A DNA stretch of 62,051 nucleotides from Candidatus Hydrogenedentota bacterium (lineage in GTDB: Bacteria; Hydrogenedentota; Hydrogenedentia; Hydrogenedentales; CAITNO01), in assembly GCA_018056705.1 (NCBI GenBank), contig JAGPFE010000017.1:1-62051 (forward strand), read 5' to 3'. Shown piece after piece: positions 33,946 to 43,624 of this stretch. The first letter of the stretch is position 1. Each line of letters starts with the position of its first letter. Made by a program: the position numbers and the translations under genes. The notes under the pieces were generated by a model that was not told the DNA's origin, ran no database searches, and saw only the letters and a list, made by a program, of their open reading frames with translations.

Positions 33946-36312
33946 TCAGGGTTTTCTCGAATTCAACTCCTCCCGGATCCGGTGGAGGAGATCCCGCATG
34001 CTGTAGGGCTTGCGCAACAGCGACGCGGTATCTTCCGGAGACAGCATCTGGCCCACCACGTCGGGGGTATAGCCGGAGCAGAGCACCACGGGGATATCGG
34101 GACGCTCCCGGTGAATGCGTCCCCGTAACATCACGCCATTCAGCCGGGGCATGACCACGTCGGTCATCACCAGGTCGAAACCACCCGGATTTTCGCTGAA
34201 CAGGCGCCACCCGTCTTCGCCGTCCACCGCCTCGGTCACGGTGTACCCATGGTCCCGCAGGACACCGCCGCACCACTCGCGGATGTGGGCTTCATCGTCC
34301 ACGAGGAGGATCCGTTCCGTGCCCCGGGGCAGGAGTTTCGGATCGGTGGTGTCATCCGGTCTCTCCGCGCCTTCGGCGTTGGCCGCGGGCGGAAACAGCA
34401 GGTAGAACGTGGTCCCTTTGCCCGGCGCGCTCTGCACGGCGATCGCGCCCTCATGCTGCCGCATCACGCTGTACGCGACGGATAGGCCAAGGCCCGTGCC
34501 CCTGCCCGCTTCCTTGGTGGTGAAGAACGGCTCAAAGATATGTTCCATGACCTCGGGGGGAATGCCCGTTCCGGTATCGGCGACTTCCAGGCAATAGTAG
34601 GTGCCCACGGGAAGACCCACGGGCCATGCGACGGGCAGCGTTTCCGGCGAGTGCGTGGTGGACCGCAGGGTAATGGTGCCCCCTTCCGGCATGGCGTCCC
34701 GGGCGTTCACGCAGAGATTGAGCACCACCCGTTCCACCTGTTCAGGTTGTCCCATCACGAGGTCACCCTGCAACTGGGCATCAAATCGCACCTCGATGTG
34801 TTCGCCGATCACCTTGCGCAATAATTTCAGGAAGTCCGAGATGGTCTGGCTCAGGGCGAAGAGTTCCGGCTTGTCCGGCTGGTCTCTGCGACCGAATAAC
34901 ATGAGTTGTCTTACCAGGCGCGCCGCCCGGTCGGTAACCCGGGCGCAGACCTCCAGCGCGTGGTGGTAGGGGAAATCCGGGGGTAACTGGGCGCGCATCA
35001 GTTCGGTGTACCCGCCTACCACCTGGAGCATGTTGTTGAAATCATGGGCGATGCCCCCCGCGAGCCGGCCAATCGACTCCAGCCGCTGGGACTGCCGCAA
35101 CTGCTGTTCCAGTAGCAGTTCGCGGGTGACGTCGTGGCCAAGCAGCACGAAATGCGACAGGGTTCCCTCGCCGCGCCAGATGGGGGAAACGGTCATGTCC
35201 ACGTGGGCAAAACCTGCCTGGGCGTTCCGCAGCACCACGCGCCCCTTCCAGGATGTTCCCGACGTGACGACCCGCACGATTTCCGTCAGCGTGGCTTCCG
35301 GCAACTGGGCGCTCGCAAGCGTGGAGAAGGGTTTTCCGTGCAACTGGTCACCGGTCATGCCGGTCAGGGCGCTGAAGGCGGGATTGGCGTACACGAACTG
35401 CCCCCGTTCGTTGAATACCGCCACGATCGAATCCACCTGCTCGATCGCCCGGGACAGCAGGGCCTGGGATTCGGCGAGCAGCCGTTCATTGGTAATATCC
35501 TCGACAACCCCGAGACAACCGGTCGCGACACCTTCGGCATTAACCAGCGGCGCCCTGCGCAGGATGTGCCAGTTTCCGCCGGGCGTCTGAATCTGCCACG
35601 TGCCACTGGTCAAGCCGGGACCATGGTCGGATTCCCGGTAGAGCGTCCCGGTGCACTCCCCGTCGGTCTTACCGATGAGTTGTTCCGGACGGGCATGATC
35701 TGCGTCCAGCAACTCAAGGTACCGGCGGTTGCATCCCCGGTACCGCCCCGCGCTGTCTTTCCAGAACAGGCCGACAGGCAACGACTCGATCACCTGCTCC
35801 AGCATGGCGCGGGTCCAACGTAATTCCTGGTTGGTTTCCCGCAGGACCGCCCGTTCAGTTTCAAGTTCCGCGTTGCTGCGCGTCAGCCGACGGCGGATCT
35901 CACGTAACCGGATTATATAGAGCATGGTACTGTAAATAAGTAAAACCGCGGCAACCACGTACATGCTGGATTGCACCAGGTTACTTTCAAAGTATACGTC
36001 ACCTATTGGATATACATAAGTAAAAATTGGAATAGATCCTAAAAAGTCAATAAACTTGGTGACCATGTAAATGGCGGCGCCCACGGGAATCAGGAAAATA
36101 TGTTCGCCGGCCCGGAAAGTAAAGTACAGGGTGGTCAGCACGACGAAACAGGACGACAAGAAAGAGCACAATTCGTCGTAAGGCACATTCCGAAAATAGG
36201 CCCCGATGTAGATGGCGGCAATTTCAAGCATGGCCGCCAGGGCAAATCCCGTGAAAATCGGCCACCGGGGAATGGATCGAATGCCCGCCTGTTCAGATGC
36301 CACCTGTTCCAT
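33946..36312 (-). CDS. Hybrid sensor histidine kinase with PAS domains and C-terminal receiver
   Basis: Membrane sensor kinase, 788 residues. About four TM helices (residues 18-135) are followed by a short coiled coil (about 138-165), two PAS domains (about 170-280 and 295-410) and the HisKA H-box GIAHDFNNML (His in AHDF). The ATPase domain has the N-box NLCVNARDAM, DTGTGIPPEV and GRGTGLGLS. The receiver has LLVDDE, phospho-acceptor Asp in MTDVVMP, and KPYS. The family (NtrB-like DFNN kinases with a fused receiver) usually hands phosphate to another regulator; no separate regulator gene is next to it. AAGGAGG precedes the ATG. It is transcribed divergently from alaS. Confidence 0.93.
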   Translation of the reverse strand: MEQVASEQAGIRSIPRWPIFTGFALAAMLEIAAIYIGAYFRNVPYDELCSFLSSCFVVLTTLYFTFRAGEHIFLIPVGAAIYMVTKFIDFLGSIPIFTYVYPIGDVYFESNLVQSSMYVVAAVLLIYSTMLYIIRLREIRRRLTRSNAELETERAVLRETNQELRWTRAMLEQVIESLPVGLFWKDSAGRYRGCNRRYLELLDADHARPEQLIGKTDGECTGTLYRESDHGPGLTSGTWQIQTPGGNWHILRRAPLVNAEGVATGCLGVVEDITNERLLAESQALLSRAIEQVDSIVAVFNERGQFVYANPAFSALTGMTGDQLHGKPFSTLASAQLPEATLTEIVRVVTSGTSWKGRVVLRNAQAGFAHVDMTVSPIWRGEGTLSHFVLLGHDVTRELLLEQQLRQSQRLESIGRLAGGIAHDFNNMLQVVGGYTELMRAQLPPDFPYHHALEVCARVTDRAARLVRQLMLFGRRDQPDKPELFALSQTISDFLKLLRKVIGEHIEVRFDAQLQGDLVMGQPEQVERVVLNLCVNARDAMPEGGTITLRSTTHSPETLPVAWPVGLPVGTYYCLEVADTGTGIPPEVMEHIFEPFFTTKEAGRGTGLGLSVAYSVMRQHEGAIAVQSAPGKGTTFYLLFPPAANAEGAERPDDTTDPKLLPRGTERILLVDDEAHIREWCGGVLRDHGYTVTEAVDGEDGWRLFSENPGGFDLVMTDVVMPRLNGVMLRGRIHRERPDIPVVLCSGYTPDVVGQMLSPEDTASLLRKPYSMRDLLHRIREELNSRKP

Positions 36313-36347
36313 GAGCCCCTCCTTAAGAATATCAACCTCCTACTCAT

Positions 36348-36360
36348 CAATATGATATTG
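36348..36360. promoter_or_regulatory. 13-bp palindrome in the kinase-alaS divergent region
   Basis: CAATAT-G-ATATTG is perfectly symmetric. It lies about 35 bp before the kinase ATG (minus). It could be an operator; no known regulator is assigned. Confidence 0.35.
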
Positions 36361-36417
36361 CCCGGATCAGGGGGCCGTTGTCAAGTCATTTGTTCAGCGA
36401 GCAGTGGTCCGATCTGG

Positions 36418-36423
36418 TATACT
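36418..36423 (+). promoter_or_regulatory. Possible -10 element of alaS
   Basis: TATACT about 77 bp before the GTG start. No good -35 is seen at 16-18 bp. Confidence 0.3.
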
Positions 36424-36499
36424 TGCCGCGACGCGCGTCTCCTCGTACGCGGATGGGCCGAAGGGGTTTGTCTCCCCGGTTTCCGAAAGGGTTCACCCA

Positions 36500-39139
36500 G
36501 TGAAAAGTGACGAAATCCGTGCCGCCTTTCTTGAATTTTTCCGGGAACGGGGTCATGTGATCGAGCGCAGCGATCGACTGGTGCCGAAGAATGATCCCAC
36601 CCTGCTGTTTACCAGCGCGGGCATGGTGCAGTTCAAGCCCTACTATACCGGCGAGGTCCCGGTACCCTATCGCCGCGCGGCGACGGCCCAGAAATGTCTG
36701 CGGGCGGGGGGCAAGGCGAATGACCTGGACGAAGTGGGAAAAACCTCCCGGCACCTTACCTTTTTTGAGATGCTGGGAAACTTTTCCTTCGGCGATTACT
36801 TCAAGCGGGAGGCCATCCAGTGGGGGTGGGAATTCACCACGCGGGTGTTGCGTATTCCGGCCGAGCGGGTCTGGGTGACGGTGTACGTGGAAGACGACGA
36901 GGCAGCCGACATCTGGGAAAAGGAAGTAGGCGTTTCCTCTTCCCGGATTGTCCGCATGGGGGCCAAGGATAACTTCTGGGGTCCAGCGGGGGATACGGGG
37001 GCATGCGGTCCCTGCTCGGAACTGCTTTATGACCGGGGCGTGGAAGTGGACCCCGACGCCACGCCCGACCGGGATCCCAGGGAACGGTTCCTGGAATTCT
37101 GGAACCTGGTGTTTCCCCAGTATGACCAGCAGCCGGATGGTTCGCGACCTCCCCTGAAAAACCGGGGGATCGACACGGGCATGGGCCTGGAACGCATGGC
37201 CATGCTGCTGCAGGGCAAGCAGACCGTGTTCGACACGGACGGCCTGTACGCGATGATCGAAGCGACCCGGGCCATCGCTGGCGTGCCCTACGAGGCCCGG
37301 CCGGTTCCGTACCGGGTGATCGCCGACCATATCCGCGCGCTGAGTTTCATGCTGGCCGATGGCATCCTGCCGGGAAACGAGGGCCGGGGGTACGTGTTCC
37401 GGCGTCTCCTGCGGCGGGCGGCCCGGTTTGGCCGGGAACTGGGCATGGACGCGCCGTTCCTGTTCCGGGTGAGTGAAGCCGTGGTAGACCGTTTCGGCCA
37501 CCAGTATCCTGAACTGGTGGAAGGGCGGACCCACATTGCCCGGGTCATCCGGCTGGAAGAGGAACGCTTCGCGGGAACCCTGGCCCGGGGGATGGAACTG
37601 CTCGCGGACGTGTTCGATGAAATGACCCGCACGGGTGAAAAGGTGGTTTCCGGGGAAACCCTGTTCACCCTTCACGATACATACGGGTTTCCGCTGGATC
37701 TTGCCGCCGACATGGCGGAAGAAAAAGGCTATACCGTGGACCGCGAGGGATTCGACCGGGCCATGGCGCGCCAGCGGGAAAAGGCGCGCGGCGCGTGGGC
37801 GGGCAGTGGCCAGGCCGCGTTGCCCCCGGTGTACCGCGCGGTCCAGGCCCGCGCGGGCGATACGGAATTCGTGGGCTATGACACCCTCGAAAACGAGGGC
37901 GTGATCGTCGCGATGATACAGGGTGACGCGGAAGTGGAAACGATCGGGGAAGGGGAAACGGGTGAGGTGGTGCTCGACCGTACTCCCTTTTACGCGGAAG
38001 CGGGAGGACAGGTGGCCGACACGGGTCGCCTGGTCGGCGCGTCCGGGGAAGCGGTGGTGGAGCACGTGTACCGACCGGTCGGCAAGATGACCGTCCATCG
38101 CGTGAAAGTAGTCCAGGGGCGACTGGCCACGGGGGATCGCGTCACCGGCCGGGTGGACGAGGAACGTCGCCGGAGCACCGAACGCCACCACACCGCCACC
38201 CACCTGCTGCAGGCCGCCTTGCGCCAGGCCCTGGGCGAGCACGTGCACCAGGCCGGGTCCTACGTCGGGCCGGACCGCTTGCGCTTCGATTTCACCCACT
38301 TTGAAGGGTTGACTCAGGACCGGGTGGAAGACATCGAGCGGCTGGTCAACGCCTGGATTCGCGAAGATGTACCCGTGCGGACCGGCCTTAAACCCATTGA
38401 AGAGGCGCGGGCCGAGGGGGCCATGGCCCTGTTTGGCGAGAAATACGATCCCATTGTCCGGACAGTGCGCGCGGGCGATATCAGCCTGGAATTGTGCGGG
38501 GGATGCCACGTGAGCCAGACGGGCGCGATCGGCCTGTTCAAAATCCTCGGGGAATCGGCCCTGTCCGCCGGGGTTCGCCGCATCGAGGCCGTGTGCGGCG
38601 CGGAAGCGGTGGAAGCGATCCAGGAACGGGAACGCTGGCTGCAGCAGGCCTCCCGGGCCCTGAGCGTCGCGCCAGAACAACTCCCCGACCGGATCCGCGC
38701 CCTGCAGGATGAAATCCGGAAACTGCAGCGGGAGGTGGAACGCTGGAAGCAGGCTGCCGTGACCGGTGGGGCTGCCGCGGATCCCGCGCGCGACGCCGTG
38801 ACAGTAGCCGGGGTTCGGGTGGTGGCTGCCCGGATGGACGACCTGGACGCGAAGAGCATGCGGGCCGCTATGGACCGCCTGAAGGACAAGCTGGGGCAGG
38901 ATGGCGTGATCGTTCTGGCCGGGGCCTGCGAGGGCAAGGCATCGTTGATCATCGGCGTGACGCCGGACCTGGTCGCCCGGGTTTCCGCCAGGGATCTTGT
39001 GGCGGAACTGGCTCCACTTGTGGAAGGCAGCGGGGGCGGGCGCCCGGACATGGCCCAGGCCGGTGGCAAGCGGGTCGAAGGGATCGATGCCTGCCTCCAG
39101 GCGGTTCCGGAAGCGGTGCGCCGCCTGCTGAAGGCGTGA
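36500..39139 (+). CDS. alaS: Alanyl-tRNA synthetase
   Basis: Charges tRNA-Ala and edits Ser/Gly-tRNA-Ala. It starts with GTG at VKSDEIRAAFLEFF, the normal AlaRS N-terminus; AAAGG lies upstream, and earlier starts would add an unrelated stretch. Class II motifs are present (DPTLLFTSAGMVQFK, TGMGLERMAM). The editing site has HHTATHLL and, further on, CGGCHVSQTG, together giving the zinc HxxxH...CxxxH set. The C-Ala domain ends with GGGRPDMAQAGG. At 879 residues it is complete. A leader with two mini-frames separates it from the next gene. Confidence 0.98.
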   Translation: MKSDEIRAAFLEFFRERGHVIERSDRLVPKNDPTLLFTSAGMVQFKPYYTGEVPVPYRRAATAQKCLRAGGKANDLDEVGKTSRHLTFFEMLGNFSFGDYFKREAIQWGWEFTTRVLRIPAERVWVTVYVEDDEAADIWEKEVGVSSSRIVRMGAKDNFWGPAGDTGACGPCSELLYDRGVEVDPDATPDRDPRERFLEFWNLVFPQYDQQPDGSRPPLKNRGIDTGMGLERMAMLLQGKQTVFDTDGLYAMIEATRAIAGVPYEARPVPYRVIADHIRALSFMLADGILPGNEGRGYVFRRLLRRAARFGRELGMDAPFLFRVSEAVVDRFGHQYPELVEGRTHIARVIRLEEERFAGTLARGMELLADVFDEMTRTGEKVVSGETLFTLHDTYGFPLDLAADMAEEKGYTVDREGFDRAMARQREKARGAWAGSGQAALPPVYRAVQARAGDTEFVGYDTLENEGVIVAMIQGDAEVETIGEGETGEVVLDRTPFYAEAGGQVADTGRLVGASGEAVVEHVYRPVGKMTVHRVKVVQGRLATGDRVTGRVDEERRRSTERHHTATHLLQAALRQALGEHVHQAGSYVGPDRLRFDFTHFEGLTQDRVEDIERLVNAWIREDVPVRTGLKPIEEARAEGAMALFGEKYDPIVRTVRAGDISLELCGGCHVSQTGAIGLFKILGESALSAGVRRIEAVCGAEAVEAIQERERWLQQASRALSVAPEQLPDRIRALQDEIRKLQREVERWKQAAVTGGAAADPARDAVTVAGVRVVAARMDDLDAKSMRAAMDRLKDKLGQDGVIVLAGACEGKASLIIGVTPDLVARVSARDLVAELAPLVEGSGGGRPDMAQAGGKRVEGIDACLQAVPEAVRRLLKA

Positions 39140-39248
39140 TTGCCGCGCGGGAATGGCTATGGAATCGGAGGGCGGTTATGGCTTACCATAATAATTGGGA
39201 GGAACATGGGTAGGGCTGGTTGGCGCCCTGAAAAATAAGGAACAGGTC

Positions 39249-40481
39249 ATGGCCAGCAGGAAAAAGGCCGAGGTGAAGGCAGGGAAAACGGGCGCGGCAG
39301 CGAAAACCGCGCGAGAAACGCATCCTCCCGCTCCAACGCGGCAGGGATCCCGGCGGGAAAAGGCAAAAACACCAGAAAAAAACGTTCCCGACCCTGAAAT
39401 GAAAGCAAAACACGAAAAAGAAAAAAAAGAAACACCCGTATCTTCATCGTCTAAAGATACCATGACGGACAAATCCTCGGACGTCACGCGGAAGAGTAAG
39501 GCGATACGGGCGAACGCGCCCCTGCCCCAGAAATTCCTGCTGGAACTGGCGGAAGATATCCGGAAGGTCGTGGAACCGCTTGCCCGCGGCCTCAAGGGAG
39601 CCGCGGAAACCGAAGGGACAGCCCAGAGCGGTGACGTGACCTTTCAACTGGACAAGGTGGCGGAAAAGGCTTTGTTCGCCTTTTTGCGCCGCAGCGGCCT
39701 GCCCCTGGCCTATTACTCGGAAGACGCGGGCTACTCCACGTTTTCCTCGGAGAAACCCAAGTACCTGCTCATCGTGGATCCCGTGGATGGATCCCGGGCC
39801 GCCCGGAGTGGATTCGAAGGCTGCGTGGTGTCCATCGCGACGACCCGGGTGATTGAACGCCCGACCATGGCCGACGTCGACAACGCCTGCGTGGCGGAGA
39901 TCCTGGGCAACCGGGTGTTTTACGCGGAACGTGGCAAGGGCGTAAAAATCTGGGCGGATGGTCACCTCCGCCGTCCGAAACTCTCGGAGAACGACAACCT
40001 GGACGTGTTGCGCTGGTCCATGACCGTTCCAGGGCGGCCGGCATCGCTGATTTTCACCACGGTGTACAAGTTGCTGGAGCAATCCAGCCTGAGAGGGGGC
40101 TTTTTCGCCTGTAACAGCACGGCTTACAGCCTGACCCGCCTGCTGACGGGCCAGTTGGATGCCTGCGTGGACGTCGCCAACCGTTTCCTGCGAGACGTAC
40201 CGGACATGGCGCGGCCGCACTTTGAACGGGCTGGAAATGGACGGGTTGTCTGCATGGCCCCTTATGATCTCGCGGCGGCCCTGCTGATTGCCGAAGAGGC
40301 CGGGTGCGTGGTAACCGATGCCTACGGAAACCGGTTCGACGACGTGCTCATGCTGGACAGCACGGAGACCAACCAGTTATCCCTCGTGGCGGCGGCAAAC
40401 CGGAAACTGCACGAAAAACTCCTGGAATTCCTTGACCGGCGTATCCGGCAGGTGGAGAGTCGGCTCCAGGCGCAGGGCTGA
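39249..40481 (+). CDS. Inositol monophosphatase family protein with Lys-rich N-terminus
   Basis: Mg-dependent, Li-sensitive phosphatase fold. YYSEDAG (about residue 155) gives the first metal-binding Glu/Asp. VDPVDGSRAA (about 175-184) is the family DP-x-DGS signature. APYDLAAALLIAEEAGCVVTD is the second signature, with the usual W replaced (family form WDxAAG). Residues 1 to about 85 are low-complexity, rich in Lys, Glu, Ala and Ser, and A-rich at DNA level, unlike the neighbours. Substrate unknown: inositol phosphates, PAP and fructose-1,6-bisphosphate are all used in this family. The ATG at 39249 follows AAGGA. It lies downstream of alaS in the same direction and converges on the suf operon. 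Confidence 0.85.
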   Translation: MASRKKAEVKAGKTGAAAKTARETHPPAPTRQGSRREKAKTPEKNVPDPEMKAKHEKEKKETPVSSSSKDTMTDKSSDVTRKSKAIRANAPLPQKFLLELAEDIRKVVEPLARGLKGAAETEGTAQSGDVTFQLDKVAEKALFAFLRRSGLPLAYYSEDAGYSTFSSEKPKYLLIVDPVDGSRAARSGFEGCVVSIATTRVIERPTMADVDNACVAEILGNRVFYAERGKGVKIWADGHLRRPKLSENDNLDVLRWSMTVPGRPASLIFTTVYKLLEQSSLRGGFFACNSTAYSLTRLLTGQLDACVDVANRFLRDVPDMARPHFERAGNGRVVCMAPYDLAAALLIAEEAGCVVTDAYGNRFDDVLMLDSTETNQLSLVAAANRKLHEKLLEFLDRRIRQVESRLQAQG

Positions 40482-40506
40482 ACCCGTTTCCGGATTTTCC
40501 CACGCG

Positions 40507-40962
40507 TCAGGACTCGGTGGATACCGGTCCGTCATGGTGGCGCAGGGCGGCCAGCAGCGCGTGCCACGCGAGCGTGGCGCACTTGATACGCACGGGATAT
40601 TCCCGGACTCCGGAGAAGACCTTCAGTTTTCCCAGTTTTTCCGCGTCCAGGGGGGCGGACGGATCGCTTTTCAGCATGTCCTGGAACGCCTGGAACAGTT
40701 CTTCTACTTCCTCGCGCCGGCGTCCTTTCACCAGGGTGGTCATGACCGACGCCGAGGCCTTGGAGATGGCGCAACCATGGCCTTCGAAGGATACGGCCTG
40801 GACGGTATCCCCATCCAGTTTCAGGTAGATTTTGAAGGAATCCCCGCACAAGGGATTGTAGCCTTCCTGGACGATATCCGCGTCCGGAAGGGAACCAAAG
40901 TTCTTGGGGTTCTTGTTGTGGTCCAGGATAACCTCTTCGTACAGGGCGCGCGTGTCCGTCAT
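40507..40962 (-). CDS. sufU: SUF system sulfur-transfer protein SufU
   Basis: Accepts persulfide sulfur from SufS for Fe-S assembly. The three conserved cysteines are in NPLCGDS, GHGCAIS and VRIKCATLAWH, with Asp in CGD. At 151 residues it is a typical SufU, with the insert between the second and third Cys regions that separates SufU from IscU. It starts 1 base into the sufS stop (TAATG), so it is co-translated. It is the last gene of the sufB-C-D-S-U operon. Confidence 0.95.
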   Translation of the reverse strand: MTDTRALYEEVILDHNKNPKNFGSLPDADIVQEGYNPLCGDSFKIYLKLDGDTVQAVSFEGHGCAISKASASVMTTLVKGRRREEVEELFQAFQDMLKSDPSAPLDAEKLGKLKVFSGVREYPVRIKCATLAWHALLAALRHHDGPVSTES

Positions 40963-42263
40963 TACGCGAACATCCTTCTGACCTTGTGAAGGGCGGCCAC
41001 CAGCGTGTCGAATTCCGCCTCGGTATTGTACAGGCCCAGCGACACGCGGGTGGTGGCGGGCACGCCGAAACGTTGCATCACGGGCTGGGCGCAATGATGC
41101 CCCGCCCGGACCGCCACGCCCTCGCCGTCCAGGACCTGGCCGATATCGTGGGGGTGGGCACAATCCATGATGAATGACACCACGCCCGCCCTGTCGGGCG
41201 CCCTGCCGAGCATGCGTAACCCGGGGATGGTTTCCAGGCGCGCGATCAGCGCCTTGAGCAGGTGCTGTTCGTGCTGGTGGACGCGGGACATGTTCAGGTT
41301 CATCAGGTATTCAGCCGCCGCCGCCAGCCCGACGGCCTCGGCGATGGGCGGTGTGCCGGCTTCGAATTTCTGGGGCGGCTGGGCATAGACCGTTTTTTCG
41401 AATGATACCGAAAGGATCATGTCGCCCCCGCCCTGCCAGGGGGGCATGCGTTCCAGCAGGTCCGCCCGGCCATACAGGATGCCAATGCCCGTGGGACCAT
41501 ACATTTTGTGGCCCGCGGCGACGTAGAAATCGGCCCCGAGTTCCCGGAGGTTCACCGGGAGGTGGGGCGCGGCCTGCGCGCCGTCCACGACCACGACCGC
41601 CCCGGCGTCATGGACCAGTCGGGTGATCTCCGCGATGGGATTCACGGTACCCAGCGCGTTGGACACGTGGGTGATGGCCACGATTTTCACCCGCTCGCTG
41701 AGCATGGACTGGAACGCGTCCATGTCGAGGGTTCCGTCGTCGCGGATCGGTACGGGGCGAAGGATCGCGCCCGTCCGTTCGCAGACCATCTGCCAGGGGA
41801 CAATGTTGGAGTGGTGTTCCATCCAGGAAACCAGCACTTCGTCTCCCGCGCGCAGGACCGATCCGCCGTAACTCTGGGCGACCAGGTTGAGGGACTCGGT
41901 CGCGCCACGGGTGAAGATGATTTCGCAACCGATGGCGGTGCCGAAAAACCGGTGCAGTGTTCGCCGCGCCTCGTCGTACAGGGCGGTAGCGTCCATGCTG
42001 AGACGATGCACCCCCCGGTGAACGTTGGCGTTGCTGGACCGGTAGAATCGATCCATGGCTTCCAGGACCGCGACGGGCTTGTGCGTGGTAGCCGCGTTGT
42101 CCAGGTATACCAGGGGCTTGCCGTAAACGGTTCTGGTGAGCGCTGGAAAGTCAAGCCGTACGGCGTGGACGTCAAGCTGGCCGTTTCCAGAAGACGAAAC
42201 CGGTCCACCTTGCGATATGGCTGCCGAGGCTGCCGGTTCCGCGTCCACCCGTGTGCCATTCAT
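40962..42263 (-). CDS. sufS: Cysteine desulfurase SufS
   Basis: PLP enzyme (group II) making a persulfide from cysteine. YLDNAATTHKP, HHSNIVPW, the PLP lysine in AAGHKMYGPTG, and the active cysteine in RAGHHCAQPVM are all present. At 433 residues it carries about 30 extra N-terminal residues with low complexity. Its ATG overlaps the sufD stop (ATGA). It works with SufU encoded next. Confidence 0.97.
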   Translation of the reverse strand: MNGTRVDAEPAASAAISQGGPVSSSGNGQLDVHAVRLDFPALTRTVYGKPLVYLDNAATTHKPVAVLEAMDRFYRSSNANVHRGVHRLSMDATALYDEARRTLHRFFGTAIGCEIIFTRGATESLNLVAQSYGGSVLRAGDEVLVSWMEHHSNIVPWQMVCERTGAILRPVPIRDDGTLDMDAFQSMLSERVKIVAITHVSNALGTVNPIAEITRLVHDAGAVVVVDGAQAAPHLPVNLRELGADFYVAAGHKMYGPTGIGILYGRADLLERMPPWQGGGDMILSVSFEKTVYAQPPQKFEAGTPPIAEAVGLAAAAEYLMNLNMSRVHQHEQHLLKALIARLETIPGLRMLGRAPDRAGVVSFIMDCAHPHDIGQVLDGEGVAVRAGHHCAQPVMQRFGVPATTRVSLGLYNTEAEFDTLVAALHKVRRMFA

Positions 42264-43606
42264 GATTCGTGGTCTCCAAACCGTTCGGCCAGCACGCGCG
42301 ACACGCGCGACCGGAGGGAGGGCGTGGAGATCTGGTCACTGATTTCTTCCACGAATCCCCGAATGAGGATATTGCGGGCCCGGTCGGCACTGATACCGCG
42401 CGAACGGAAATAATACACGATTTCCGCCGGCGGAGGCCCTGCCGTCGCCCCATGGGTGCAGCGAACGTCGTCCGCGTAAATCTCGAGCTGGGGCCGGGTT
42501 TCCACCCGGGCATCGGGAGAGAGCACAAGGTTGTGGTTTACCTGGATGGAGTCGGTTTTCTGGGCTTCCCGGTCCACGTATACCTTGCCGGTGTACACCG
42601 AGCGGCTTTCCTCCAGGGCCACACCCTTGAAAGTGATGCGGCTGGTGCCGTGGGGCGCGGTGTGCCGCACGCGGACCGGGTGATCCATCATGTTTTTGCT
42701 GCTGTTCACGAACAGGCCGCTGACGTGGGCTTCCGCCCCCGGGGCGGCCAGCAGCACCCTGGAATCGCGCCGGACGAGCGTGCCGCCCAGGGTCAACACG
42801 CGCCATGTCAGGCGCGCGTCCCGATCCACTCGAGCGGCCATGAGCGACAGGAACCGCGCGGCTTGACCCCGGACACCTGCCGTCTCATCCAGTTCCAGTC
42901 GCGCCCCCGCGTCCAGAATGACCTCTCCGGCCACGTTGTCCCAACTCGAAGCGCCTGGCTCCGCGAACACGTGGCTGATGATTACCCGCGCGTTGGCGTT
43001 TTCGCCCACGTGGATCAGTAACCGGGGAAACGAAACCGTTCCGCCGGGTCGCACGTGAACAAACACGACGTGGACTGGTTTTTCCTGTTGGGTATCTCGC
43101 CCGATCCACACGAAAGCGCCATCGGCCAGGAACATGGTGTTCAGGCACGCGAAGGGGTCTCGAAGTTCCAGGACGGTCCCCAGCGATCCGTTGACTGCCG
43201 GGACCAGGTGGGGATCCCGCGCCGCGGCAGCAAGGCTGCCCGCGTACACGCCGGTTACCGTGCTTTCCCGTGACCAGTCCGGGCGATAGGCGCCGTTCAG
43301 AAACACGAGTTCTGCCAGGGTTTCTTCGCTCGGGAGGATACCAGTCACGATGGATTGGTCAACCGGTATTTCTGCCTGGCCAAGGATGGGTTGATAGGCA
43401 TCTCCGAGCAGGTCGGCGATGCTGAAATGCCGCCAGTCTTCCATCTTGCCGTGAGGCAGGGGAATTTCCGGGAACAGGGAAAGGGCCCGTTCGCGGGTGT
43501 CGGCAAGTGTGCCCGTCACCGACGCGGGCCAGGAGTCCAGCAGGGTCGGCAGGCGATCGACGGTCGCGGCCGGAGACGTTACGCGATTTGGCTGGTTCAT
43601 GGTCAT
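42260..43606 (-). CDS. sufD: Fe-S assembly scaffold subunit SufD
   Basis: Partner of SufB in the SufBC2D scaffold. It shows the right-handed beta-helix core and C-terminal SufBD signatures: HNLVLSPDARVETRPQLEIYADDVRCTHGAT with the conserved CxHGAT, then YYFRSRGIS. At 448 residues the length is normal. ATG 43600 is better placed relative to GGGGAG than ATG 43606; the difference is two residues. It is coupled to sufS by a 4-base overlap. Confidence 0.95.
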   Translation of the reverse strand: MTMNQPNRVTSPAATVDRLPTLLDSWPASVTGTLADTRERALSLFPEIPLPHGKMEDWRHFSIADLLGDAYQPILGQAEIPVDQSIVTGILPSEETLAELVFLNGAYRPDWSRESTVTGVYAGSLAAAARDPHLVPAVNGSLGTVLELRDPFACLNTMFLADGAFVWIGRDTQQEKPVHVVFVHVRPGGTVSFPRLLIHVGENANARVIISHVFAEPGASSWDNVAGEVILDAGARLELDETAGVRGQAARFLSLMAARVDRDARLTWRVLTLGGTLVRRDSRVLLAAPGAEAHVSGLFVNSSKNMMDHPVRVRHTAPHGTSRITFKGVALEESRSVYTGKVYVDREAQKTDSIQVNHNLVLSPDARVETRPQLEIYADDVRCTHGATAGPPPAEIVYYFRSRGISADRARNILIRGFVEEISDQISTPSLRSRVSRVLAERFGDHES

Positions 43607-43624
43607 GCTCCCCGGGGTTCCGCT

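Noticed and set aside
36386..38680. A 764-codon open frame antisense to alaS
   Set aside because: No ribosome site, His/Pro/Phe-rich translation with no domain, exactly opposite a highly conserved gene. GC-rich codon bias keeps the reverse frame open; similar long shadows lie opposite groL, aroD-lpxL and sufB.
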